Origin: Globisporangium splendens
Lineage: Eukaryota > Oomycota > Peronosporomycetes > Pythiales > Pythiaceae
NCBI GenBank assembly: GCA_006386115.1
Contig: VFIW01000057.1
Span: forward strand, 237,564-301,563
Direction: 5' to 3'
Length of the DNA stretch: 64,000 nt
Positions 1 to 11,012 of the stretch are shown here, piece by piece (within the stretch, counting starts at the first letter, position 1; each line of letters begins with the position of its first letter). The translations under genes were made by a program, and so were the position numbers. The notes beneath the pieces are model-generated. The model was not told the DNA's origin. It ran no database searches and was given only the letters and a program-made list of their open reading frames with translations.

Positions 1-74
1 GTTCCCCTCAAGTCTTCCTCTTCAAGCGCAAGCGTGCGTGCCGTGTTTGAGGCTGTCTCGGATAGCCTCTTACA
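1..74 (+). mobile_element. 3' tip of a Gypsy LTR (copy-3 subfamily)
   Basis: These 74 bases are the reverse complement of 58284-58354 plus a terminal aca, so they are the last part of an LTR of the same subfamily as the minus-strand element at 58284-64000. The LTR ends in ...cctcttaca, and unrelated sequence follows. Whether this is a solo LTR or the end of a full element lies outside the window. Confidence 0.85.
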
Positions 75-3000
75 ACAACATGCGATCAAGCTTTCATTGG
101 GAGGATTAATACAGACATTCTTTAATATATTCTACTATTACAGCAATGCTTTCTATATTTTATAATCCTACGGAAATTTCTGTTTCATTACAAATCGATG
201 AAATAAAACGGTTATATAATAGTAACATTGGTGTTCCCCATCTTTTGCAGAAATATTTGGAATTGGCCACCTTTGTCGCAATTATCCCTTCTTTGACACA
301 TGTTTCACTTAGTGCACCTCTTTTGTATTTTCCGGTTTTCTGATCCCTGCACTTAGTGACCGTGCAAGATCACAGCATGGGCTTTCTGAGGCATATTTCT
401 AATACCAGTTGCATTCACACCCATTCTGACCAATCACCAGCGTCATTTTACACAGGTGATCAAGTTTCTCTCACATACAGAAAGCACATATCCATTCCAT
501 CCTGTTTTCCATCACCTCCCAGCATTCGCACTCTCCACCACTGCTTTTCTGTGCGGATGCGTCACTTGGAAGGATGACGGACGCGTCATTGGATCCATCG
601 CGAGACACTCAAATGCGAGCTCGTATTCGCAGTCGGGGGAGCTTGACGTGCGCAATGCTGGCTGTCCCCATGACGCAGGATACGACGTCTTGACTGAGTC
701 CGATGGAATTGTCCACACCGCCCCCACTTGACTACTGCAGCTTGTGATACTTCGCGATGCGGTCGTGGACCGGCAGTGATCACCGAGGCAGAATGGCAGA
801 ATGCATCCACGTCGCTCGTCGTCAAGTACGGTGCGTCATTCGCGAGGATCTCAGGCGCAAACAGATCATTGTGTGATCTGGTGTTACAATGCAGCTGCAG
901 TCCCCATTCAACGTGAGCTGACACACCTGAGGCTTTCATGGCACCGATCGCGATGTGTCTTTTTCGTTGTCCCTTACGTTCACAAACTTGTCGCCACGCT
1001 GTTGGACTCTGTAGGTACATTCGATGTTGTGGCCAATGAGTGAAACTTGTGCCGACGGACTTGATCAAGCAGGTTGACACCGTGAAGGACGTGACTGACG
1101 GTACCTACCGAGCTTGCTCAATACGTCTCAATAAAACGACGAGCGCGCTTGGGCACGACAAAGCCACTACCCATGTGTTTGCAAGCAGATGGAAAAAGGG
1201 TGCGAAGCTGGCAGCTCAAAAAGAAGCGACGGCTGGTTACGTTACAGCGCTCACAACGTGGATCGAACAGATTAAGAGCCGTATGAGTGCACTCCGCGTC
1301 TTTTGCGCACGAGGTCGTCACGACAGACCTGGGACCCTCGCGAACTGCGTCTCAAACTCCCAAAGTGCACACTCCTGTCGCGGAGACGGCAGACGCAACG
1401 TGACGTGTCCTTGATTGCTCGACGAGGAGTGAGCTACGGTGCAGGCGCTGCAAACTCAACTCGACCCATCTTGCGGTGTCCCGACGCCTTCTAGCCGCGA
1501 TAACGTCATAGTGACAGCGGCACCTTCCCACGAAGAAGAGCAAATCTGCACCACGCTGTTCTTGCACAGCGAGCAGCGACGCTTTGTAGATGTAGTACAC
1601 CAAGTACGTCTCGGCATCGATCGCCGATGGCACAAGTTCCGAGAATTTCCCCACAACCGCAGGATAGTGCTCCAGTACTTCTGTCTTCACCGTCTCCAGC
1701 TCATCACTCTGCGTCGCAGTCTTCCACTTTGCAAACGTTTTCGCGTCCATCGGTGGCTCCAAGTACGTGCCGCCATCTTCTTGCAACGCCCGCAACCGGA
1801 GCCGTCATACCGCCAATGCATCATCGCTCTCGTCTTTGTCGTCACTACACTGGAGAGTCCCTCTCGCGAGCGAACCAAGAATTCCATCACCAAGTGAGGC
1901 AGCTACAACGTAACTCTGTCCTCGATTGAAAAGACCGAAAAGATCGAAAACCAGCAACTTGGAGCCTACTCTGTCGGACGAACGCAGCAGTTTGGAGCCG
2001 ACTTCGTCCAGGTTCAGATTCTCCCATAATTTTACGAGCGTGCTCCACCAATGGAATAACACCACACATTGATTTTGCTGCTGGATTGCTGACTTCGTCT
2101 GCGGAATGCAGCACCTTGGAACCCACTCCGTCCGCCGAATGCAGTAGATTCGAACCAACTTGACCGAGGTAATCAGACTACCAAACGAGGTCTTCAGAGT
2201 GTACCCGGCAACAGAGGAGAACAGGGAATTGAGCTTGCTGCCACTGACAGTGCGAGTGTTGTCTGCTTCATCTCTCTCCTGCTCATCCTACTTGCTGTCC
2301 ACATCGTCTTCGTTATTTGCTGCCACGTCTTGATCGATGTCTTCCTTCTTGTCCTCGTGCTCCATGTCTTCTTCGTCAGCTGCTGCGTCCTCTCCTTTCC
2401 TCGTCGTCACATCGCTGTCGCAGCACACCACACTCACCTTCAACGGTCTTCCGCACCACCGTCGCGACTTCCGCGGTATCCTAATCGCACTGATAATTAG
2501 AGCCATTTACGCGTTGTAGTGCCACAGCAAGTAAGGTGAAATAAAGAGTGAACGGCGTACGACGTACCTCTTGGAGCATCGTGCTCACCAAACGCATCAT
2601 CAGCTCAAGACGGCGCCGACACCGGCGGTGGCCACCACCAATTGAGCATTCTGGAAACAGCGCGTCTTCAATCGCACAGCAATAGGGAACATGGACGCTT
2701 CGCTGCTGCTCACAGTGGTGCTTGCATTCATTCACTCACTCCTTCGCTCTCGGATGCTGCTGCTGTCGACATGGGAGAAGAGAAGACGTCGTCATCATCT
2801 TCATCGACGACGTCTTGTGTGTTGCTCAGCGCTCCATTTGCGAAAATGCGTCCCGTTTGTGCAACATTCGTTCGAAAGAGTGACAAGGAGTGACGCACGA
2901 CCACTCGTCAGGTGCCTTCGGACGACACACCAGCACGAGAGTTGGCAGCTTGGCGCGCACTCACCATTTTCAAATGGCCACACACGTCGCAGACCAATGG

Positions 3001-3852
3001 GTGATGCGGTTACGCGTCTTGCTCGCTGTGTGTGCGCTGATGGATGAGTAAATGCACACACAACCGTCAGCGTCGAGGGAATGCGCATTGCTGACACTGC
3101 GACGTGATGGCTTCAGTCGTGTGTGCCTTGTGTGCGCATGGTTGTGAACCAAGTGGTGCTTTGCATTCCAGGGACAAGCAAGAAGAGTGGACACCAGAAG
3201 ACAATGGCAGGTGAGCTCTTGGGACGAGGCCTGATGCAGGCAAGCTGCCTTTTCTTATATAGTATGTTTGTACTGCCTTCTGCGCATGGCTGTTGATTGA
3301 TTGACGCCTGCTGTTGCTGGATCAAGTGTGCGTGCGCGTGTGTTGCTTTTTGTAGTTGTTGAGCCGCAGTGCCACTAAGAGGCTTTCCAAGGATAGCGTG
3401 AAGTGCAGCGCGTTTGTGCGTGATTGTATCTGCAGGCATTGGATAACGGAGCGTACCATCTGCGAGCGTCATGTTTGTCAATTTGAATACCATCCTTCAT
3501 TGAGTCAGCGCCATCGAGAGTGTGCGAGCTGGGTTTTTGCACAGCTTCGCGTTCCACAGGAGTTTTTCGCTTCGCACATGCGGTATGATGGAGTTCAAAT
3601 GCAGTGGCAGCAGTCGTTTTTGATAAGTGATGTATGTCCAGTCGTGTATATCAGACGCGCCGTACATGAAAACCAGAAAAGGATACACTTTTTCTTTATT
3701 CAAAGTATCTGACGTAGAGTTGACGGACCAAGGAAACAACACAAGCATAAATGATTTATTCGTTTTTCAATGCGTTTTTTCTTTACGTTACGCATCCACA
3801 CGCTGTACTTGCCAGATAAGAAAAACGAGTATGCAGAATCATGCAATATCTC
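75..3852. other. Poorly coding intergenic stretch with gene remnants
   Basis: No long ORF and no recognisable transposon protein is present here, apart from a BSD-like remnant at 1538-1795 on the minus strand. An acidic stretch (rich in DEEDMEHEDKKED) is readable on the minus strand at about 2288-2430, and a 126-codon minus-strand ORF lies at 3113-3493. Neither resembles a family I know, and neither has supporting evidence. I see no tRNA or rRNA. Confidence 0.5.
1538..1795 (-). pseudogene. BSD-domain protein remnant
   Basis: The minus strand reads about 86 residues that look like the C-terminal part of a BSD-domain protein: TYLEPPMDAKTFAKW, then EVLEHYPAVVGKFSELVPS and an aromatic YYIYKASLL segment, ending in QEQRGADLL. 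BSD domains have this pattern (a hydrophobic helix, then a tyr/phe-rich helix) and occur in transcription and trafficking proteins. An in-frame TGA lies just upstream, and the frame loses resemblance after residue 86. It is therefore either one exon or, more likely, a decayed copy. The family call rests on pattern recognition only. Confidence 0.35.
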
Positions 3853-4036
3853 ACTTTCGATCTAGCCTTATAAAGGACAGACAGCATTGGTACCAGCTGT
3901 TTGTATCGAGAGTATAAGTACCACGACGACAATCGACAGGCCACTACAAAGATCATCGGAAAGGGGTGAGTATACTGAACTGAGTATACAAGCCTCTATA
4001 AAGAGCGATAAGCGAAAGCTTTCTCCTGAGGCCTCC

Positions 4037-7000
4037 ATGATGAACATGGAGCAACCAAAGGAGGGGGCCGCGCGGAAGGAAGCTCCGGACGGAGTTTCCA
4101 CGAAGACCGCCATCACGCTGCGGAGTGGGCGGGTGCAAGGCGATGCAGAGATGGCAGTACGAGCGTCACAGTACGGGAAAGGGGGAGCCCCAGATCCTGT
4201 GCGCACGAACGATAAGGACCAATTAAAAGCTGGAGGACAAGACAAGTCTGGGACCATTGAGGAAGGCACGACACCAACGCGTGCGGAAGGCTCTCGAAAA
4301 GAAGCGTCGACGGAGACTGCACCAGTGGAGAGATACGAAGCCCTCTCGGCGAAGCTGCGTGTGTCACCAAACGTGGTCAACAGAGTGGAGATTGAATACG
4401 AAGTGCGGTTAATGTTCACAGCTCTTTACAACGGGATGCGGATTCTGGAGAAACCAAAAAAGGCGAACAACAATTACCCAACACTCAACGGAGAAGAAGC
4501 GGACGCGCTGGTGGACCTATTCCGTCTACTGGCAATTGAAAAGGGAAAATCCTTTCCGGAGTGGAAGCGGACGATCCAAGATTTATGCAAGGATATGCAC
4601 CGGTCGTCGTGGACAGTGGTAGCGCTTATCCAAAAGAGAATTGACCAAAACAGGCTCGCAGCAGAAACCAAGGCTTCGCCATGGGGTTCGCAAACGAGCA
4701 CCAACAATCAAACAAACGTCAAAGAGCAAGGCACCCAGCCCTTCATCTTCAAATCGAACAAATACTCGGAGGAGGAACAACGCAACATGATCCGACACTG
4801 CAAGCAAAAGTTCGAGTACTCACTGACCCTGCGCCAGCCGACAACGATGGAATGGGATATTATGCTAGCGATCGTGGAAGGCGAACTCCTGATTCGACAC
4901 TTGCCTCAATTCCTTCGACGAGTATGTGATGGGGACACTCTCTTCCGTTTCCAGAACACCATCGCGGCTCAGGTGGAAGGAGAGCTGGTCGGCAAATTAT
5001 CGGATGCGACGCAAGTCTACAAAGATCATCAGTCGACCAAACGAATCATGGAAGCCATCTTGCAAGCAGTGAGATTCCGCAATGACGGCAAAATGGAAGA
5101 GACAATGGCGATGCTGAGAGACCTCAAAGCTGCGGAATATAATGACAGCACTCACTCACTCCACTTCTATTTCTTTGACAGGAGCACAGCGGCGAAATGG
5201 GACAGAATGATGATCCCCTTCCGACGCCAATTGGTGCATCTCATATCCGCGCACCCGATGGAGACAACCGGAGAGCGACCGGAGGCAGACAGCGTGTGGA
5301 ACAGGCAATTGGGAGCGGACGGGCTACAGAATGCAGAATCGAGATCCAGGTACAAAATTCAGCTTTTGAACACTGCTCGCTCAATGAATATGTCCCTGTT
5401 TTTAGAACACTTGAAGCAGATGACAGGCAAGCGATTCTACGCCTACCCACTCGATAAATACGGTCCAATATCCCACCAATCGCAGTTGTGGGAGGTACTC
5501 TTTGAAGAGGAATCATATCCAAAAGCGCTTATCGATGTCAGACGAATTATTTGGAGAGGGCGAACGATCATCCTTCACCACGCATCCAAGTACCGAATGG
5601 CTCCTTGTTTAATCTGTGGAGCAGCGGGACATTTCGCGCGAGCGTGTAAGGCAACGGAACATGAACTAAAAACTAACAACTGTATTCACGCTGATGATGA
5701 GATCGTGAGCAAACTCCCGAGAAAGCCAGCCACTTTCACCAGTGCAGCGGAAATTAAGGAGTCTGTCTCAGATGGCATTGACAAACAGAAACAGCCACTT
5801 CAACCCGCAGAAGAGGATCCTCAGACCAGGGGGGAAAACAAGCCGAGCGAGAACACGAATCCCGTGACGCCTGATGAGACAAACACGTCCAGCTCACAAC
5901 CGAACTCCAACCCAAATAATCTAACAAAAAATGTGTCGTTTACAGTGAAAACAGGAATTTCAGTACAACAAACCGGCAATCTCAAAGAACAGGCGAAGGC
6001 GAAACCAAACGATGGAGCAGCGAACGCAAAAGGACCCGCGTCAAAGGCAAGCCAGAAAAACGGTCCAAGACAAATTTCCAAGGATGACATCCGGTGGGCA
6101 AAAGAGCTGATGCGCTTCCGACGAGATATGGACGAGTTAATGAAGGTGCACGTGGAAAGACAAACCGAGCTCAACCCGAATCGCAACGACATCATGGACT
6201 GGGATGAGGAGTACACGATTCAAGACGTGATGGACGCCAACGGACTTGCAGAAGCAACAACACCACCTACCGGAAATTGCCAATTTTATGCAGTGGCGGA
6301 AGCGATGCTCCAAATCACGCATGACAACATGGCCAATGAGAAGCTGATCGAGGCCACGGCGAACAGAATCAAGCAAAGCATGAACGCGGCCGCACGTCTC
6401 AACTTCGATCTCGAATTTCCTGAAGGAACTCATTTGAGAATACTCGAAGCACTGAGGAGAGGGGATCGGAAAATGAGCCCAAAAGAAAGGAGAGCAGATG
6501 TTCTCGACTATTTCAGTGATATCGCAAGCAGCTCCTCCAGCCGATCTTCCACGCTGCCAGGATCCCTGTGGGGTGAACCGGAGTCCTTGCGGATGGCTGC
6601 CAAGGCTTTGCAGAGAAAAATCTTCGTGCTGATCGAGACAACGTACGGAGACCGCAAGGGCTTTGCAATTTACAAGCCGCAATCCAGAGTCCATGGAGGC
6701 GGCCAGTTTTTGTCAGCCAAAGAATATGCGTGCACAGAGAAGCAATGGGAAGACGAGCTCCGTCAAGACAGAAACGAAGCAGCGGCCACGAGCAGTCCGC
6801 TACCAATTGTGATGAAATTCGCAAACGAACACTACAACAGTCTGCACTTCAGAACCTTTAACGACCCAACGCCACTGGCGAATATGACGAGCTCATCATT
6901 AGCGAAGCATCTCCAAGGATCCGTGAGGGGCAAGACGGAGCTCAAGACGGACCGATCTGGTCAATTCGAATGCGAACGAGAAACAGACGATTCAATGGAG

Positions 7001-8014
7001 GACAGCGACAATTCCAGTTTGGGAGAGTCAGTGTGGACTCCATCGCTGGACGAGCGAGAAAAGTTCGAGCCAAACCAGCTCAGCGGACAACACGGCTGGT
7101 CGTTCGCATCGCAGGAGAATCAGCTTGTGGTATATCACTCGCCCACAATCGAGTTACCTCCACAACCCAGGAAGCGAGAGAGAGACGAAACACCGACGCG
7201 CAAAGCAAAAGATGGTGACGTCGCGATAAACCTGAACAGCCCCAATGTCCCCCTCAAGAAATCCAAAACACTCTCGAGACGTTTGGCGATCGAAGGAGAC
7301 TCCGTGCAGAAACGCAGAGACCTCGAGCGCGCGCTGCAGGAGCATTGGGAAGGGTTCCAGGAGCAATGGAAGCAAGAAACCAAATGCCCCTTTCCTCTGC
7401 TCTCGTCCAATCGTGATGTATGGACGCAGGCAGCTCTCAATGAGTGGGAGCGAATTCTAGCGATGTTGAAGACGTCGCCAGGGCCGCATCACGTACTGAA
7501 TCATCTCAGCGGGCCAACGCTAGTGGACTTGACACAAGTTCTGCGCGAACAGGTGATTGAGGAAGGACTCAAACGTCTTGTACACCGCACCGATCAGGCA
7601 GAAACCAGGGTATGGATCACAGGTTGGTTTGACAGGATTGCAACGGCAACCACGAAGCAACAAAGGGCCGCACTACTCAACTCCAAGGAAGACTGGTTGA
7701 CGCTTGGAAAAATGAAGTACGGTGGGCTCGAAGTTCTGCGACTTTGTCACCCGACCCAGCAAGAGAAGCTCAGCTGCTACATCATCTGCACAGTGGTGTA
7801 TGAGGAGGAGCTGCAGACGTTCAGGTCCAGTGACGCCGAAGACCCAGACATCCTGTACGAGGCGATTGAAGACTTCTGTGCGATGTTGAAGCAATCCAGA
7901 GAACTCAAAGCAGCCTTCAAGAGTGGAGAGGAGCTCAGCGAATGGTCAGCACTTTCGGTGATCATGGCTCAAGTCACCATGGAAGTGGACTCGGTCGAGC
8001 CTTCAAGGTACTAA
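4037..8014 (+). CDS. LINE family-1 ORF1 with CCHC knuckle and OTU-like domain (copy A)
   Basis: This 1325-codon ORF starts at the first in-frame ATG (4037); the frame is open further upstream to 3887 without an ATG. ORF1 proteins of LINEs bind element RNA and form the transposition particle. A CCHC zinc knuckle (CLICGAAGHFARAC) lies near residue 522. At about residues 740-935 there is an OTU-like cysteine protease fold with catalytic Cys in GNCQFYAV and a downstream His in EHYNSLHF. The regions between are polar and low in complexity (P/N/S-rich around residues 570-680). It differs from copy B by a few scattered changes and one cluster near residues 585-600. ORF2 begins 49 nt after the stop. 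Confidence 0.85.
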   Translation: MMNMEQPKEGAARKEAPDGVSTKTAITLRSGRVQGDAEMAVRASQYGKGGAPDPVRTNDKDQLKAGGQDKSGTIEEGTTPTRAEGSRKEASTETAPVERYEALSAKLRVSPNVVNRVEIEYEVRLMFTALYNGMRILEKPKKANNNYPTLNGEEADALVDLFRLLAIEKGKSFPEWKRTIQDLCKDMHRSSWTVVALIQKRIDQNRLAAETKASPWGSQTSTNNQTNVKEQGTQPFIFKSNKYSEEEQRNMIRHCKQKFEYSLTLRQPTTMEWDIMLAIVEGELLIRHLPQFLRRVCDGDTLFRFQNTIAAQVEGELVGKLSDATQVYKDHQSTKRIMEAILQAVRFRNDGKMEETMAMLRDLKAAEYNDSTHSLHFYFFDRSTAAKWDRMMIPFRRQLVHLISAHPMETTGERPEADSVWNRQLGADGLQNAESRSRYKIQLLNTARSMNMSLFLEHLKQMTGKRFYAYPLDKYGPISHQSQLWEVLFEEESYPKALIDVRRIIWRGRTIILHHASKYRMAPCLICGAAGHFARACKATEHELKTNNCIHADDEIVSKLPRKPATFTSAAEIKESVSDGIDKQKQPLQPAEEDPQTRGENKPSENTNPVTPDETNTSSSQPNSNPNNLTKNVSFTVKTGISVQQTGNLKEQAKAKPNDGAANAKGPASKASQKNGPRQISKDDIRWAKELMRFRRDMDELMKVHVERQTELNPNRNDIMDWDEEYTIQDVMDANGLAEATTPPTGNCQFYAVAEAMLQITHDNMANEKLIEATANRIKQSMNAAARLNFDLEFPEGTHLRILEALRRGDRKMSPKERRADVLDYFSDIASSSSSRSSTLPGSLWGEPESLRMAAKALQRKIFVLIETTYGDRKGFAIYKPQSRVHGGGQFLSAKEYACTEKQWEDELRQDRNEAAATSSPLPIVMKFANEHYNSLHFRTFNDPTPLANMTSSSLAKHLQGSVRGKTELKTDRSGQFECERETDDSMEDSDNSSLGESVWTPSLDEREKFEPNQLSGQHGWSFASQENQLVVYHSPTIELPPQPRKRERDETPTRKAKDGDVAINLNSPNVPLKKSKTLSRRLAIEGDSVQKRRDLERALQEHWEGFQEQWKQETKCPFPLLSSNRDVWTQAALNEWERILAMLKTSPGPHHVLNHLSGPTLVDLTQVLREQVIEEGLKRLVHRTDQAETRVWITGWFDRIATATTKQQRAALLNSKEDWLTLGKMKYGGLEVLRLCHPTQQEKLSCYIICTVVYEEELQTFRSSDAEDPDILYEAIEDFCAMLKQSRELKAAFKSGEELSEWSALSVIMAQVTMEVDSVEPSRY

Positions 8015-8063
8015 AGGCGCGACACCAACAGGTAACCGAGGTGGCAATAGCCCAGGCACAGAA

Positions 8064-8369
8064 ATGTACGCCGCGCTACATGCCCTCAAGAATGCATTTT
8101 ACAAAAACCAAAAGAAGGAAAAAAGACCATGTCCAAACACGCTACGGGTATTAACTCAGAACGTGTGCGGATTCAAAAAGAAAGAACGAACAAAATGGTT
8201 AGAGGATCTCAAGGGGGCACTAACCGCAGAAAAGTATGATATCATTTATTTACAGGAGACGAGGATCACCACAGCCAAAGAAGAAAGCAGACTCCGACAT
8301 TACTGGAACCGAATATGGGGGGTTGCAAACCTGGACGAACCAACGTCCTTTTGGTCCATCCATCCAGAC
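8064..8369 (+). pseudogene. LINE family-1 ORF2 start, endonuclease truncated (copy A)
   Basis: The first ~102 codons match copy-B ORF2 (39612 onward). They cover the ATG, a short basic leader and the start of an APE-type endonuclease (LTQNVCGF, then DIIYLQETRI). The frame then runs into family-2 sequence out of phase. The rest of the endonuclease, including the GGDFN and SDH motifs, is missing. This truncated ORF2 cannot supply nicking activity. The break point is discussed under the chimeric junction. Confidence 0.85.
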
Positions 8370-8372
8370 ACG
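8366..8372 (+). other. Family 1 / family 2 LINE fusion point
   Basis: Family-1 identity holds through 8369 and family-2 identity begins at 8368, leaving a 2-nt shared ac. Upstream, ...catccag matches copy B at 39909-39917. Downstream, acacgtgtgtttgcg matches the reverse complement of 20928-20942. Confidence 0.85.
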
Positions 8373-10875
8373 TGTGTTTGCGACGAGACTGATCCCATGT
8401 CTACCCGACATTGTCCATCCTCTTCAAGCCGGCTTTGTGTCAGGAAGATCGATACACACGCCGATCGATACGTTCTCTGCAGTGCAAAAACTTGCCAAGC
8501 TGAATCCGCGTCTCGAAAAGGTGATTGCCCTTCTGCTGGATTTCGCAAAAGCGTACGACTCGCTGAGTCGGGATTTCCTCACCCGTGTGCTACGACTGTA
8601 CGGGTTCCCGAAACAATTTTGCGACACGGTTGAAGCCCTACACAGCGAAACCACTTGTCGCTTTCTCGTGAATGGTTTCTTATCGAGATCGATACGTGTC
8701 ACGTGCGGAATCCGACAGGGATGTCCGTTAGCTCCGTTGCTCTTTATCATTGCATTGGACGTCCTGTATCGAATCATTGAAGCGATGCCAGACTTCCCAG
8801 GGGTGGATTTGGAATGTGGAGGAATACGCGCGGATTTGAGGGTAAGCGGGTTTGCCGACGACACCGCGATCTATCTGAACGACAGTGCTGCAATCCCTAA
8901 AGTCGTCGAAGTGCTACAACGATTCGGTGATGTCTCAGGTCTCCGAGTCAATCTGAGCAAATCAATATGCGTTCCGCTGGGAACGACTGATGAAACTCGG
9001 AGCGACGCTACTCACGGCATTCCTATTCTCCGTAGTGGCGACAGTTGCAGGTATCTAGGCATCCGGGTTGGAACGTCCGATTCCTCTGACGCCAATTGGA
9101 AGACCTGCGAACAAGCTCTCGCGGCGAGACTCTCCCTTGCAGTCGCCAAGACCCATTCGGTCACTCAACGTGCCGAGATTGCGCGTGCTGTCATCGTGCC
9201 AAAAGTATTGTACATCGCGCGACATGCTTGGCCCTCAGAGGCGGTTGTAAACAAACTGCAGAGTCTCACGAAAGCTTTCGTGTGGGGTAAAAAGGACGGA
9301 CGCGCCAAAAAAGCCTGGCTCAGCGAGGAGCAGGCGGAACTCGCGCTGCACGATGGTGGCATCTCGATGCCAAATATCAGGACTGAATTGCTCACACTCA
9401 GCGCGGCGACGGTAGCGAGATGGGCTGCGAATGCGACGGACTTCGAAGCCTTGATAGGAGACATCTTACTGGCGCGCGGAATGCCGCAACGGGTCTACAT
9501 CACCCCGTCAGTTACTCTCTCTCCGGTGACTCGAACATTGAGTTCGTCGCTATGGGACACAGGTGCTGGCACTGTCAGGCAGGCTCACGCACTCTGCTAC
9601 ACGGACGCTGAAATCAGAGGCATCCGACAGTGCGCGGAAATACTCACCAAGGGCTACGAAGGCGCAGCCTGGCAAAATGGAGGCTACTACATCGATGTCG
9701 AACGGTTAATGACCCCAGATCTTGCCACACTCATGTCAACGCGGAGGAAGCTGAGAGGTACCTTCTGCGCAGAATGGTTGCGATGCTGCTCGACTGTATC
9801 GGATGGATGGCTCCTCGACAAGAAAGGGACAACGTATAATTTAGCGCGTGCTCCCATTGCTCGCGGCACCACGACGCTCCAACAACTTGTTCGTTGGGAC
9901 TGGGTCAGCCGCGGCCGAGTGCGCTTCGAGTATGTCCCCGGATACGACACAGCAACTGCTCCATCCCTGCGCTCGTTCCAGCGTTTGTGCTTTGCGCTGC
10001 TTTACAACTTTCCTCAACTACTCTATCGACCCAATCGAGAGCATGTATTGCGACCATACAGTAGCGAGGTCCAGCAACAGCATGAGTGGCATCTGCAAGG
10101 GGTGGATACGCTCCTCCATTACGACGCCACGTTGCTCACTTCGACTCACACAGTGCGAACAAGCGCTGACCTCGATAAGACAGGATCCCGAGACGTCTCG
10201 AATACAATATCAGTCAAATTTCATGCGCACCCTTCCAAGTCGCGACTGGTGCAACTCTGGGGTGGAGAGTGCAGATTGAAGGCATCTCGGAAACGGTACA
10301 AACGGTCTTGCTCCGAGCCACGCACAACACTGGGGAGACAACGACGAGATGAGACAGCTGCTTCCTCCGAGAACAACGCAGGCGCGTCAGTGTCGGTGTT
10401 GCAAGGTCTGAAGGAACTCAGCTGGCGCCGACTGCACCGAATCCCAGGACTGAACACGTACGAGCGCCAAGTGATTTACAAGCTCAAAGCGGGGAAGATC
10501 TCCTCTTGGAACTTCCGAGACGAGAACCTATCTTGTCCGATAGCCTCGTGTGATACAACGAAAATCGCAACGGCAATCCACATCTTCTGGGAATGCTCGC
10601 AAGCGCAGACGAGGTGGCGACGGCTACTGGCACAGTGGGAACGACTTGGACTGATGTTCACGGACCACCCTGCACTGGCTATATTCAGCTTAACCATTCC
10701 TGACGCACCAACGCACGCATGGGACCAGATCCAAGCCGTTCTTCCTGAGAACGATGTGCGAGCGGATCTTCAGGACTACATCTTCCCGATGGCGAGCCTG
10801 CTCTGGAGATATATGCGTGGGGCGATATTGGCGGCCATCTGGAGACAACGCAACCAACTGCTTAACGATGATTGA
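8370..10875 (+). pseudogene. LINE family-2 ORF2 fragment: reverse transcriptase (copy A)
   Basis: The frame, open from 8236, encodes family-2 reverse transcriptase from RVFATRL onward. It has QAGFVSGR, LLDFAKAYDSL, GIRQGCPLAPLLF, the catalytic SGFADDTAIYL box (about 8845-8880) and CRYLGIRVG. A thumb/connection region follows, then a C-terminal zinc-knuckle-like CPIASCDTTK...HIFWECSQ. The N-terminal endonuclease and the first RT blocks are absent because of the fusion to family 1, and the two parts are in different frames. The ORF ends at TGA 10873-10875, which overlaps the ATG of the RNase H frame. Homology to the minus-strand copy ends at 9885 only because that copy is truncated. Confidence 0.85.
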
Positions 10876-11012
10876 TGCTACCTCCATTCTTGCTCAACAA
10901 GCGATCAGCGACGCCTACATCCGCAAAGGCATGACCAACCTGCGACTGCTCATGGAATCGAACGCGAGAACAGACGACGACGCACTGGCCAGTACGGTAC
11001 TGCGCGGCTTTG
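10868..11012 (+). CDS. LINE family-2 RNase H ORF, 5' part (continues at 18643)
   Basis: An ATG at 10868 opens a frame one base out of phase with the RT ORF and overlaps its stop (ATGATTGA). It reads a helical leader (ILAQQAISDAYIRKG, then NLRLLMESNARTDDDALAS). The Gypsy insertion interrupts it after 11012. Removing the Gypsy and one copy of its target duplication joins it in frame to 18643-19349, giving 283 codons. The same start/stop overlap is kept in the family-2 fragments of both inverted-repeat arms (31508 and its mirror). Confidence 0.7.
11008..11012 (+). repeat. Target site duplication of Gypsy copy 1, left (ctttg)
   Basis: ctttg directly precedes the LTR tip tgtaatgg and is repeated at 18638-18642 after the other LTR. 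The same LINE stretch without an insertion reads ...gcggctttgtcagcatcc at 31646-31663, confirming the empty site. Confidence 0.95.

Larger units (their letters stand above)
3853..11012 (+). mobile_element. Chimeric LINE copy A (family 1 5' half, family 2 3' half), first part
   Basis: From 3853 this is near-identical to LINE copy B (35401 onward), including the 5' leader, all of ORF1 and the first ~305 nt of ORF2. At 8368/8369 it switches to family-2 LINE sequence matching the minus-strand element at 19425-20942. The element continues beyond an inserted Gypsy at 18643-19424. The 5' boundary is set by where copies A and B stop matching. A target duplication for the chimera could not be identified because its 3' end abuts another LINE. 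Confidence 0.85.

Noticed and set aside
3113..3493. A 126-codon minus-strand ORF as a host gene
   Set aside because: The start looks protein-like (MVFKLTNMTLADGTLRYPMP), but the second half is low in complexity, no family is recognised and no promoter motif is visible.
6137..6694. A 185-codon minus-strand ORF inside LINE ORF1, with an identical one at 37685-38242
   Set aside because: It is a shadow frame of a conserved coding region, with no recognisable domain and no independent conservation.
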